From Verrucomicrobiota bacterium (GTDB lineage: Bacteria; Verrucomicrobiota; Kiritimatiellia; Kiritimatiellales; Tichowtungiaceae), in contig JADYZA010000046.1 of assembly GCA_020853375.1 (NCBI GenBank), forward strand, positions 1 to 14,361: a stretch of DNA of 14,361 bases, in the 5' to 3' direction. The notes under the pieces were generated by a model. That model was not told the origin of the DNA and ran no database searches. It saw only the letters and a list, made by a program, of their open reading frames with translations. The translations under genes and the position numbers were made by a program. Positions 6,897-12,637 of this stretch are shown piece after piece. The first letter of the stretch is position 1. Every line of letters starts with the position of its first letter.

Positions 6897-8010
6897 AGAA
6901 CTCAAAAATAAAATGGCGGCGGTCCGCGTGCGTATGGAAGAGATGCGCGGCTACCTCGGCATCAACGAAAAGCGCGAAGAAATGGAGCGGCTCGAGGCGG
7001 AGGCCGCCGTGCCGGGTTTCTGGAACGATCAGGCCCGCAGTCTCGCCAATATCGCCGCGACCAAAGCCGCCAAAGCCGTACTTGGACCTTTTCAGAGCAT
7101 CGAAGCCTCGTTGGGTGACGCGGAAGTTCTGATGGAGTTGGCGGAAATCGAAGACGAAGCCGGACAGCTGGCGGCGGAACAGGAAATCGAACAGATGCTG
7201 GCGGCTTGCGAGAGTAGTTTCCAATCTTTGGAAATGCAGTCGCTGCTTGGCGGTCCGATGGATTCTAAAAACGCCTATCTCAGTTTGCACGCCGGCGCGG
7301 GCGGAACGGAATCGTGCGACTGGGCGGATATGCTCTACCGCATGTACCGCCGCTACGCCGAACGCAACGGCTTCACGGTGGAACTGCTCGACATGCAGCC
7401 GGGCGAAGAAGCGGGCATCAAGAGTGTCGCCTTTCAGATTTCCGGCAGTTACGCATACGGCTACCTCAAAGGAGAGCGCGGAGTTCACCGGTTGGTGCGG
7501 ATCAGTCCGTTCGATTCCGCGGCGCGGCGCCATACATCGTTTGTCGCGCTCGATGTCACTGCGGAGATCGATGACGACATCGACGTGGATATCGAAGAGA
7601 AAGATTTACGGATCGACACCTACCGCTCCAGCGGATCGGGCGGACAGCACGTTAACACCACCGACTCCGCTGTGCGCATTGTGCATATTCCGTCCGGCAT
7701 CATCGTGCAGTGTCAGGCGGAACGCTCGCAGCACAAGAACCGCGACAAAGCCATGAAGATGCTGCGTGCCAAAGTGTACGAGTACGAACTGGATAAAAAG
7801 AAACAAGCCGCCGAACAGTTTTATGGTGCGAAAGGCGAAATCGCCTGGGGCCACCAGATCCGCTCCTACGTCTTGCAACCGTACACGATGGTTAAAGATC
7901 ACCGCACCGACACGCAGAGCGGCAACACCCAAAGCGTGCTCGACGGGAACATCGGCGAGTTTATCGAGGCGTATTTGAAGCTTCAGAAAAAAGGGAAAGC
8001 TGACGCGTGA
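6889..8010 (+). CDS. prfB: Peptide chain release factor 2, uninterrupted (no programmed frameshift)
   Basis: This encodes 373 residues in one frame. RF2 reads UGA and UAA stop codons and triggers peptide release. The stop-codon recognition tripeptide SPF is at 206-208 and the catalytic GGQ at 251-253 (RSSGSGGQHVN), which separates RF2 from RF1 (PxT tripeptide). The N-terminal coiled domain aligns with the family up to MRGYLGINEK. In many bacteria this is the autoregulatory site, CTT followed by an in-frame TGA; here the DNA reads GGC TAC CTC GGC with no stop and no slippery CTT, so the feedback frameshift is absent. The ATG at 6889 overlaps lnt and follows GAGGA (6871-6875, 13 nt). The stop overlaps the trpC GTG. 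One palindrome copy (7218) encodes FQSLE in the linker before the catalytic half. Confidence 0.96.
   Translation: MLEELKNKMAAVRVRMEEMRGYLGINEKREEMERLEAEAAVPGFWNDQARSLANIAATKAAKAVLGPFQSIEASLGDAEVLMELAEIEDEAGQLAAEQEIEQMLAACESSFQSLEMQSLLGGPMDSKNAYLSLHAGAGGTESCDWADMLYRMYRRYAERNGFTVELLDMQPGEEAGIKSVAFQISGSYAYGYLKGERGVHRLVRISPFDSAARRHTSFVALDVTAEIDDDIDVDIEEKDLRIDTYRSSGSGGQHVNTTDSAVRIVHIPSGIIVQCQAERSQHKNRDKAMKMLRAKVYEYELDKKKQAAEQFYGAKGEIAWGHQIRSYVLQPYTMVKDHRTDTQSGNTQSVLDGNIGEFIEAYLKLQKKGKADA
7218..7234. repeat. Dispersed palindrome copy 5 (in prfB)
   Basis: TTTCCAATCTTTGGAAA is a full match and encodes FQSLE. It shares the central ATCT with copy 8. Confidence 0.85.
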
Positions 8011-8825
8011 ATATTTTAGACGAGATTATTGCTAACAAGCGGCGCGAGATCGAAACACCCGGATATTTCCAAGCCTTGGAAACCGCGATTGAAAATCTTC
8101 CGCATGTTGGAACGGCTTGCGCGGCGTGCGACGGGAAACCTGCGCGGCAGGCTGCGCCAGATTTTCTCGCCGCGCTGAAGTCCGCGCCGATCGGCTTGAT
8201 CGCCGAAGTGAAGCGCAAATCACCTTCGGTCGGTTTAATCCGGGATCCGTTCGATCCCGCCGCAATCGTTCGCGCCTATGAAGCGGCCGGCGCGCAGGCG
8301 GTTTCCTGTTTGATGGACGCGAAATATTTTGGCGGCGGCGAAGCGCAGTGGACGGCGGTGCGCGCGGCGACGACACTACCGATGCTCTACAAAGAGTTCG
8401 TGATGGATGCCCGTCAGATTTTTCACGCCGAAGCGCTCGGGGCGTCGGCTGTGCTTTTGATTGCGGCCGCGCTGGACGATGCGGAACTAAAAAAATTCAT
8501 CCGGCTGACGGAAGCTTCCGGCATGACTCCGCTGGTTGAGGTGCACACGGAAGAGGAAATGCGGCGAACCGCCGTCGCCGGAGCGCAGTGTATAGGCATC
8601 AACAACCGTAACCTGAAAACCTTTGAGACAAACCTTGAAACCACACTGATGCTTCGCACGCTGGCACCGGCAGACTGCACGCTGATTAGTGAAAGCGGAA
8701 TCCGAACCGCGGACGATGTGAAGAGACTCCGCGATGCGGGCATTTCCGCCATTCTGGTCGGCGAAAGCCTGTTGCGTCAGCCGGATCTGAAAGCCGCTGT
8801 TCAAAATCTCATGGGCTCGCTATGA
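8007..8825 (+). CDS. trpC: Indole-3-glycerol phosphate synthase
   Basis: This encodes 272 residues from a GTG start that overlaps the prfB stop (GTGA, 8007-8010). TrpC closes CdRP to indole-3-glycerol phosphate, the step between TrpF and TrpA/TrpB. Active-site segments of the TIM barrel are present: IAEVKRKSPS (E67 and K69), LYKEFVMD with the catalytic lysine K129, the strand ASAVLLIAAAL, INNRNLKTF, and the phosphate-binding SESGIRTADDV and ILVGESLLR. It is separated from trpF-trpB by about 6.5 kb of unrelated genes, yet is embedded in the same-strand run with lnt and prfB, an unusual linkage for a trp gene. The N-terminal region contains a palindrome copy (8066), written as FQALE. The stop overlaps the following ATG by four bases. 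Confidence 0.95.
   Translation: MNILDEIIANKRREIETPGYFQALETAIENLPHVGTACAACDGKPARQAAPDFLAALKSAPIGLIAEVKRKSPSVGLIRDPFDPAAIVRAYEAAGAQAVSCLMDAKYFGGGEAQWTAVRAATTLPMLYKEFVMDARQIFHAEALGASAVLLIAAALDDAELKKFIRLTEASGMTPLVEVHTEEEMRRTAVAGAQCIGINNRNLKTFETNLETTLMLRTLAPADCTLISESGIRTADDVKRLRDAGISAILVGESLLRQPDLKAAVQNLMGSL
8066..8082. repeat. Dispersed palindrome copy 6 (in trpC)
   Basis: TTTCCAAGCCTTGGAAA is a full match and encodes FQALE near the N-terminus. A degraded copy (CTTCCG-CATG-TTGGAAC) follows at 8097-8113. Confidence 0.85.
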
Positions 8826-9178
8826 AGATTTTTTCTATTCCTCCTGTCATGCAGTCGGCCTGTCTTCTGGCGATCTCCAATGTTTTCATGACGTTCGCTT
8901 GGTATGCGCATCTGCGCAACATGGCGGGTCGCAAATGGTTTATCGCCGCGCTTCTCAGCTGGGGGATTGCGCTGTTTGAATATCTCATCATGATTCCCGC
9001 CAACCGGATTGGCTATACGCAGCTTTCGCTGTCGCAGTTGAAGATCATGCAGGAAGTTATCACGCTTTCGGTTTTCATTCCGTTCGCGATTTTTTATATG
9101 CACCAGCCGCTCAAGCTCGATTATCTCTGGGCGGGAATTTGCATCCTTGGCGCGGTCTATTTTATGTTCAGGCCGTGA
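8822..9178 (+). CDS. DUF486 / DMT-family small integral membrane protein
   Basis: This encodes 118 residues with four predicted membrane helices: about 8-28 (MQSACLLAISNVFMTFAWYA), 38-60 (WFIAALLSWGIALFEYLIMIP), 75-95 (ITLSVFIPFAIFYM) and 100-117 (YLWAGICILGAVYFMF). The pattern, including FAWYAHLR, ALFEYLIMIPANRIGY and LSQLKIMQEVI, matches the DUF486 family, related to drug/metabolite-type small transporters. Function and substrate are unknown. It starts by a 4-nt overlap with trpC, so it is the last gene of the plus-strand run. Its final 11 bp overlap the 3' end of the convergent thiH gene, leaving no room for a conventional terminator between the two. Confidence 0.85.
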   Translation: MKIFSIPPVMQSACLLAISNVFMTFAWYAHLRNMAGRKWFIAALLSWGIALFEYLIMIPANRIGYTQLSLSQLKIMQEVITLSVFIPFAIFYMHQPLKLDYLWAGICILGAVYFMFRP

Positions 9179-10274
9179 GACGGTAAACGCCGTCCCAGTT
9201 TTTGAAAACCGGCTCCAGTTTTTTGCCGCGCAGCATCGCGCAAAACTCGTCGAGACCGCGGTCGTCGCTGATGTCGAACTGGCCTTCTTCTGAACCTTTA
9301 TCGCTATAGCCGCCGACGGTGGTTTTGCTGGCGATGCTCATTTTATTAATTCCGAGTCCGGCCATGCCGTCGCGGAACGCCGCCCCTTCGCGGGTTGAAA
9401 GCACAAGCGGAACATCCGGCAGGCAGATGCGGAAGGCGAAAATGATCTGCGACAGCATTTTTTCATCCACCGGATGCGGAGGAATAAATCCGCCGGCCTC
9501 ATGGCGGATACGCGGGAACGAAACCGTCAGTCCGGCCCGCCAGAATGTTTTTTGCAGATGGCGGACATGGCGGTAGAGCGCGAGCATGTCGTAGCGCGGA
9601 TCGGCGAGACCGAGCAACGCGCCGAGTCCGGCGAAACGGAAGCCGCCAGCCAGCGCGCGCGTCGGAGCGTCCAAGCGTTGGAAAAAATCTTTCTTCGGCC
9701 CCCAGCGGTGCATCCGGTCGTAGGTTTCCTGATGATAAGTTTCCTGGTAGAGCGTCACGCCGGTGCCGCCCGTTTCGGCGAGCGAACGGTATTCCGCCTC
9801 CGCCATTGGAAAAACTTCAATGGCGACATTATGAATTTTCTGCGCGGCCAAATGGACGCATTCGCGCAGGTAATCAAGGTCGGCTTGGGCGCAACGCTCG
9901 CCGGTCAGCAGCAGGATTTCCTCGAAGCCCATTGCTTTGATGGCATCGATCTCTTTTTCTACAGCGGCGAGCGCCAGTGCATGGCGATCGGTTTGGCGGT
10001 CGGCGGCAAACCCGCAGTAAGCGCATCCGCCTGAGCACCAGCTGGAAAGGTAGAGCGGAATATAAAGCTGAACCGTGCGGCCAAAGTGGCGGCGTGTCAG
10101 CGCCTGCGCACGCGCGGCCATGGGTTCAAGAAAATCCGCCGCCGCAGGCGAAAGCAGTGCGGCGAGCGTTGTCTCGTCCGGCGATTCCGCGCCGAGAGCC
10201 TGCCGAACCTCCGAAGCAGAGAATGTCCGGTTTAGCCAGGGTTCAGGATTCAGCCAGTCAGGGAGTGTCTGCAT
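9168..10274 (-). CDS. thiH: 2-iminoacetate synthase (radical SAM tyrosine lyase)
   Basis: This encodes 368 residues, normal for the family. ThiH cleaves L-tyrosine by radical SAM chemistry to dehydroglycine (2-iminoacetate), which ThiG uses to build the thiazole of thiamine. The [4Fe-4S] cluster motif C-x3-C-x2-C is intact at C80, C84 and C87 (SSWCSGGCAYCGF). Other family segments include FEEILLLTGE, EVFPMAEAEYRSL, GVTLYQETYHQETY and SKTTVGGYSDKGSEEGQFDISDDR near the C-terminus. It is the last gene of thiS-thiG-thiH, 26 nt after thiG. Use of ThiH rather than glycine oxidase ThiO fits an anaerobic or facultative lifestyle (inference). Its 3' end overlaps the DUF486 gene. A palindrome copy (9670) encodes FQRLD. 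Confidence 0.96.
   Translation of the reverse strand: MQTLPDWLNPEPWLNRTFSASEVRQALGAESPDETTLAALLSPAAADFLEPMAARAQALTRRHFGRTVQLYIPLYLSSWCSGGCAYCGFAADRQTDRHALALAAVEKEIDAIKAMGFEEILLLTGERCAQADLDYLRECVHLAAQKIHNVAIEVFPMAEAEYRSLAETGGTGVTLYQETYHQETYDRMHRWGPKKDFFQRLDAPTRALAGGFRFAGLGALLGLADPRYDMLALYRHVRHLQKTFWRAGLTVSFPRIRHEAGGFIPPHPVDEKMLSQIIFAFRICLPDVPLVLSTREGAAFRDGMAGLGINKMSIASKTTVGGYSDKGSEEGQFDISDDRGLDEFCAMLRGKKLEPVFKNWDGVYRLTA
9668..9684. repeat. Dispersed palindrome copy 7 (in thiH)
   Basis: The core TCCAAGCGTTGGAAA is intact, while the two outermost left bases deviate. On the coding minus strand it encodes FQRLD. Confidence 0.75.
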
Positions 10275-10300
10275 AATCTGTCAGATCAGGTTGATCCGTC

Positions 10301-11083
10301 CTATTTTAAAAACGATGTTAAAGGACTGGTGGCCACAGCCACAGCGCTTTTCGGCATGAGCCCGGCCTGCCGCGCGGCGTAACCGGTTTCAACGCCGAGC
10401 GCAAAGGCGCGTGCCATAGCAACGGGATTTTTGGCGGCGGCGATGGCTGAGTTGACGAGCACGGCGGCGCAACCCATTTCCATCGCACGGGCCGCTTCGG
10501 ATGGCGCGCGCAGTCCGGCGTCGACGATCACGGGGATATTGCTGTCGCGGATGATCAGCTGGATCATGTCGGCGGTGGAGAGTCCGCCGCCGCTTCCGAT
10601 GGCCGCGCCCAGAGGCATGACAGCGGCGCAACCAACGTCTTCGAGTTTTTTAGCGAGCACCGGATCGGCCGGAATGTATGGCAGAACGATGAAGCCGTCG
10701 GCGGCCAGCTCCTTGGCGGCGAGATACGTTTCAATCGCGTCGGGCATCAGGTGATGCGGATTGGGATGAATCTCCACTTTCACAAATGGACTGCCGCTCA
10801 GTTCGCGTCCGAGCTGCGCGGCGCGGACGGCTTCCTTGGAGTTCATCGCGCCGGACGTATTCGGCATCAGTTTCACGTTTTTCAGTTTGGCCAGCGGCGC
10901 GCAAAGATCGTCGGAGGGTTTATCGCGGTTAAAGCGGCGCAGCGCGACCGTCACCAGCTCCGTTCCGGAGGCCTCGATTGCGCGGACCATGGTTTCGATG
11001 TCGGAAAATTTTCCGGTGCCGAGAATCAACCGCGATTTGAATTCGTGACCGCCCAGCTTCAGAGAAGTTTGTTCATCTTTCAT
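10301..11083 (-). CDS. thiG: Thiazole synthase
   Basis: This encodes 260 residues. ThiG is a TIM-barrel enzyme that assembles the thiazole phosphate moiety of thiamine from DXP, 2-iminoacetate and sulfur carried on ThiS thiocarboxylate. Key segments are [10 protein letters not shown] near the N-terminus, [42 protein letters not shown] with the Schiff-base lysine K102, [13 protein letters not shown] and [31 protein letters not shown], the last forming the phosphate site. AAGG lies ahead of the ATG at 11083, 21 nt after the thiS stop. ThiS upstream and ThiH downstream are its two partners. No thiF, thiE, thiC or thiD is in the window. Confidence 0.96.
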   Translation of the reverse strand: MKDEQTSLKLGGHEFKSRLILGTGKFSDIETMVRAIEASGTELVTVALRRFNRDKPSDDLCAPLAKLKNVKLMPNTSGAMNSKEAVRAAQLGRELSGSPFVKVEIHPNPHHLMPDAIETYLAAKELAADGFIVLPYIPADPVLAKKLEDVGCAAVMPLGAAIGSGGGLSTADMIQLIIRDSNIPVIVDAGLRAPSEAARAMEMGCAAVLVNSAIAAAKNPVAMARAFALGVETGYAARQAGLMPKSAVAVATSPLTSFLK

Positions 11084-11104
11084 AGTTCATCCTTCACCTT
11101 TCTC

Positions 11105-11305
11105 TCAACCGCCGCCCACGAAAGTAAGCACTTCGACGGTATCGCCGCCGTTGAATTTAAAAACTTTCCAATCTTTGGAAAAAACCAGCTCGCCGTTCAC
11201 GGTGAGTGCGGTGTGTTCGGGCGTTGCGCCGAGTTCGGTCAGTAGAGCGGCGACTGTTCCGTCGCCGTGGTGCTCGTAGTTTTCATCATTCACAGTCAGA
11301 AACAT
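11105..11305 (-). CDS. thiS: Sulfur carrier protein ThiS
   Basis: This encodes 66 residues of the ubiquitin/MoaD-like fold. The C-terminal GG (sequence TFVGGG) is the site that is adenylated and converted to the thiocarboxylate that donates sulfur to ThiG. The family segments TVAALLTELG, ALTVNGELV and GGDTVEVL are present. The GGAG ribosome site (11312-11315 on +) lies 6 nt before the ATG and is held inside the riboswitch-controlled hairpin, so this is the first gene of the operon and the one whose initiation is regulated. A palindrome copy (11165) writes SKDWK in the usually variable strand before GGDTVEVL. Confidence 0.95.
   Translation of the reverse strand: MFLTVNDENYEHHGDGTVAALLTELGATPEHTALTVNGELVFSKDWKVFKFNGGDTVEVLTFVGGG
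11165..11181. repeat. Dispersed palindrome copy 8 (in thiS)
   Basis: TTTCCAATCTTTGGAAA is a full match, identical to copy 5 in prfB. On the coding minus strand it encodes SKDWK. Confidence 0.85.
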
Positions 11306-11308
11306 AAA

Positions 11309-11330
11309 AAGCTCCTATTCAAGGGAGCTT
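11309..11330 (-). promoter_or_regulatory. Anti-Shine-Dalgarno hairpin (expression platform of the TPP riboswitch)
   Basis: On the minus strand AAGCTCC (11330-11324) pairs with GGAGCTT (11315-11309) across an 8-nt loop, burying the thiS GGAG. Short U runs follow, so weak termination is also possible. The competing partner is AAGGGAG (11353-11347), which can pair perfectly with CTCCCTT (11327-11321). Confidence 0.8.
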
Positions 11331-11344
11331 CCGCCGGAATGCGT

Positions 11345-11431
11345 CACTCCCTTTCGCCGGTACTAACCGGATCAGGTTCTTCGGGTATTATCTCAGCGCG
11401 TCCGCCTTGCGGCGTCCGGCACCCCGGGAAC
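11345..11431 (-). ncRNA. TPP riboswitch aptamer (THI element)
   Basis: The minus strand carries the invariant TPP aptamer elements: GGGGTGC at the 5' side, CTGAGA (11396-11391) with ATAATACCC, then CCCGAAGAACCTGATCCGG, GTTAGTACCGG and CGAAAGGGAG. P1 is formed by TTCCC (11430-11426) with GGGAG (11351-11347). The optional P3 arm is CGCC closed by a GCAA tetraloop. It lies 40 nt upstream of thiS, and binding of thiamine pyrophosphate is expected to switch the thiSGH operon off. Confidence 0.97.
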
Positions 11432-11493
11432 AGGAACGGATGGTGCCAGCGAGGTGGGCAAAAGCACAGACCAAAAAAGCGTTTATTTTATGT

Positions 11494-11521
11494 TGCCCAG
11501 CCGTGCGGGTTTGCTATCGTA
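11494..11521 (+). promoter_or_regulatory. Candidate promoter of tRNA-Glu
   Basis: TTGCCC (11494-11499), a 16-nt spacer and TATCGT (11516-11521) stand 17 nt before the mature 5' end of the tRNA. The spacing fits a dedicated tRNA promoter; the match to consensus is moderate. Confidence 0.4.
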
Positions 11522-11538
11522 CGCGCTCACTTTTCGTT

Positions 11539-11610
11539 GACCCCATCGTTCAGCGGTTAGGACACTAGGTTTTCATCCTGGTAACACGGGTTCGATTCCC
11601 GTTGGGGTCA
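11539..11610 (+). tRNA. tRNA-Glu (anticodon TTC)
   Basis: The cloverleaf is complete: acceptor GACCCCA / TGGGGTC (11539-11545 with 11603-11609), D arm GTTC-AGCGGTTA-GGAC, anticodon stem CTAGG / CCTGG with one T-G pair and loop TTTTCAT (anticodon TTC), 4-nt variable region, and T arm ACGGG-TTCGATT-CCCGT. The discriminator base is A at 11610. CCA is not encoded and must be added enzymatically. The total is 72 nt. Confidence 0.97.
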
Positions 11611-11620
11611 CTCTTCAATA

Positions 11621-11648
11621 AAAAAGCCGCTCAACTGAGCGGCTTTTT
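11621..11648. terminator. Bidirectional terminator between tRNA-Glu and fabI
   Basis: GCCGCTCA (11626-11633) and TGAGCGGC (11636-11643) form an 8-bp stem, flanked by AAAAA (11621-11625) and TTTTT (11644-11648). The A and T runs let it serve both the plus-strand tRNA and the minus-strand fabI, which converge here. Confidence 0.9.
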
Positions 11649-11660
11649 AGTTTCGCAGGC

Positions 11661-12551
11661 TTAGGCCTTTTTACTGTGCGAGGCTTGCAACTCTCGCATC
11701 CTGGCAAGCCGTTCTTTGGCCGCGGCCTTGCGTTTCGCTGGCATGGCTTTGAGCGGACGCTCTCGTGGAAGCAGTTCGCCGCCGACAACTGAAGCACCGC
11801 CGTCTACGTAGAGGGTTTGGCCGGTGATCTTTTTCGAGCCTTCGCCCAGCAGAAAAACAACGGCATGAGCGACTTCTTTTTTATCATTGATGACATCCCA
11901 CGGCAGCGGGCTCATTTTTTTCCAGACGCGAGCGAGGTGGGCGAAGTGCGGAATCGATTTGGCGGCTTTGGTGGCGAGTGGTCCGGCGGAGACCGCGTTG
12001 ACGCGCACGTGTTCACGGCCGTATTCGCGGGCCAGTGCGCGGACCAGTGCTTCGAGGGCCGCTTTGTTTACGCCCATCCAGTTGTAGAAAGGGAAGGCGA
12101 CCTGCGAGGCGAAGGAGAGGGTTACAATCGATCCGCCTTTATGCATATGCTCCTGCGCGAACTGTGACACGGTTGCTAACGAGGCGCAACTGATATGAAA
12201 GCCCTGTTTTACATCTTCAATTGCATCCGTGTAGATATTGTCACCCAGACAGGTTTTTGGATTGGCGAATCCGATGGAGTGAACGATGCCGCAGAGCTCG
12301 CCAATGTCTTTAAAGAGGGCGCGCACTTCTTCTTCGATGGTCACGTCGCAGTAACGGATATCCATCGCATCTTTTTCTTCCTGAGAGATGTCTGTGCAAC
12401 CGCGGTCGAAAAAGATTTTTTTCAAGCGTTCATTCTGCACGGTATAAATCACCTTGCCGCCCAGCTCTTCGACCATTTTGCCGGTGGCGTAGGCGATGGA
12501 GTCGGTGTTGAGCAGGCCCATCACAACATAGGTTCCGCCTTTTTTAATCAT
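11661..12551 (-). CDS. fabI: Enoyl-[acyl-carrier-protein] reductase (NADH), with basic C-terminal tail
   Basis: This encodes 296 residues. FabI reduces trans-2-enoyl-ACP in the last step of each fatty-acid elongation cycle and is the triclosan target class. The FabI-type dinucleotide site (GLLNTDSIAYATG) opens the protein, HSIGFANP lies near residue 91, and the catalytic Y156-x6-K163 pair sits in FPFYNWMGVNKAALE. The substrate-flap region SAGPLATKAAKSIPHF and the closing GQTLYVDGGASVVG are also present. The core ends near residue 260, like the 262-residue E. coli enzyme. A further 36 residues rich in Lys, Arg and Ala follow (AMPAKRKAAAKERLARMRE...), which is unusual. AAAGGA precedes the ATG by about 8 nt. 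It appears to be a single-gene unit ending at the bidirectional terminator. Confidence 0.94.
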   Translation of the reverse strand: MIKKGGTYVVMGLLNTDSIAYATGKMVEELGGKVIYTVQNERLKKIFFDRGCTDISQEEKDAMDIRYCDVTIEEEVRALFKDIGELCGIVHSIGFANPKTCLGDNIYTDAIEDVKQGFHISCASLATVSQFAQEHMHKGGSIVTLSFASQVAFPFYNWMGVNKAALEALVRALAREYGREHVRVNAVSAGPLATKAAKSIPHFAHLARVWKKMSPLPWDVINDKKEVAHAVVFLLGEGSKKITGQTLYVDGGASVVGGELLPRERPLKAMPAKRKAAAKERLARMRELQASHSKKA

Positions 12552-12637
12552 TTACAGGTTCCTTTCGTAAAACGGGTTGTACGCGCAAAAGCGCAGGACA
12601 ATGCCTGATTTTCTGGGCAAAAAAAGCCTTAAGTCGT

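Noticed and set aside
9190..9206. GTCCCA-GTTT-TTGAAAA as another copy of the dispersed palindrome
   Set aside because: It breaks the TGGA core, so it cannot be separated from chance similarity.
9474..10034. Plus-strand open frame of 186 codons inside thiH
   Set aside because: Antisense shadow of a confidently identified gene; the protein is Arg/Gln-rich and featureless.
11002..11015. Perfect palindrome CGGAAAATTTTCCG
   Set aside because: It encodes the conserved GTGKFS segment of ThiG, occurs once, and has a different structure from the dispersed motif.
12582..12593. GCGC-AAAA-GCGC inverted repeat upstream of fabI
   Set aside because: Only 4 bp per arm and no T-run; too short to call an operator or terminator without comparative data.
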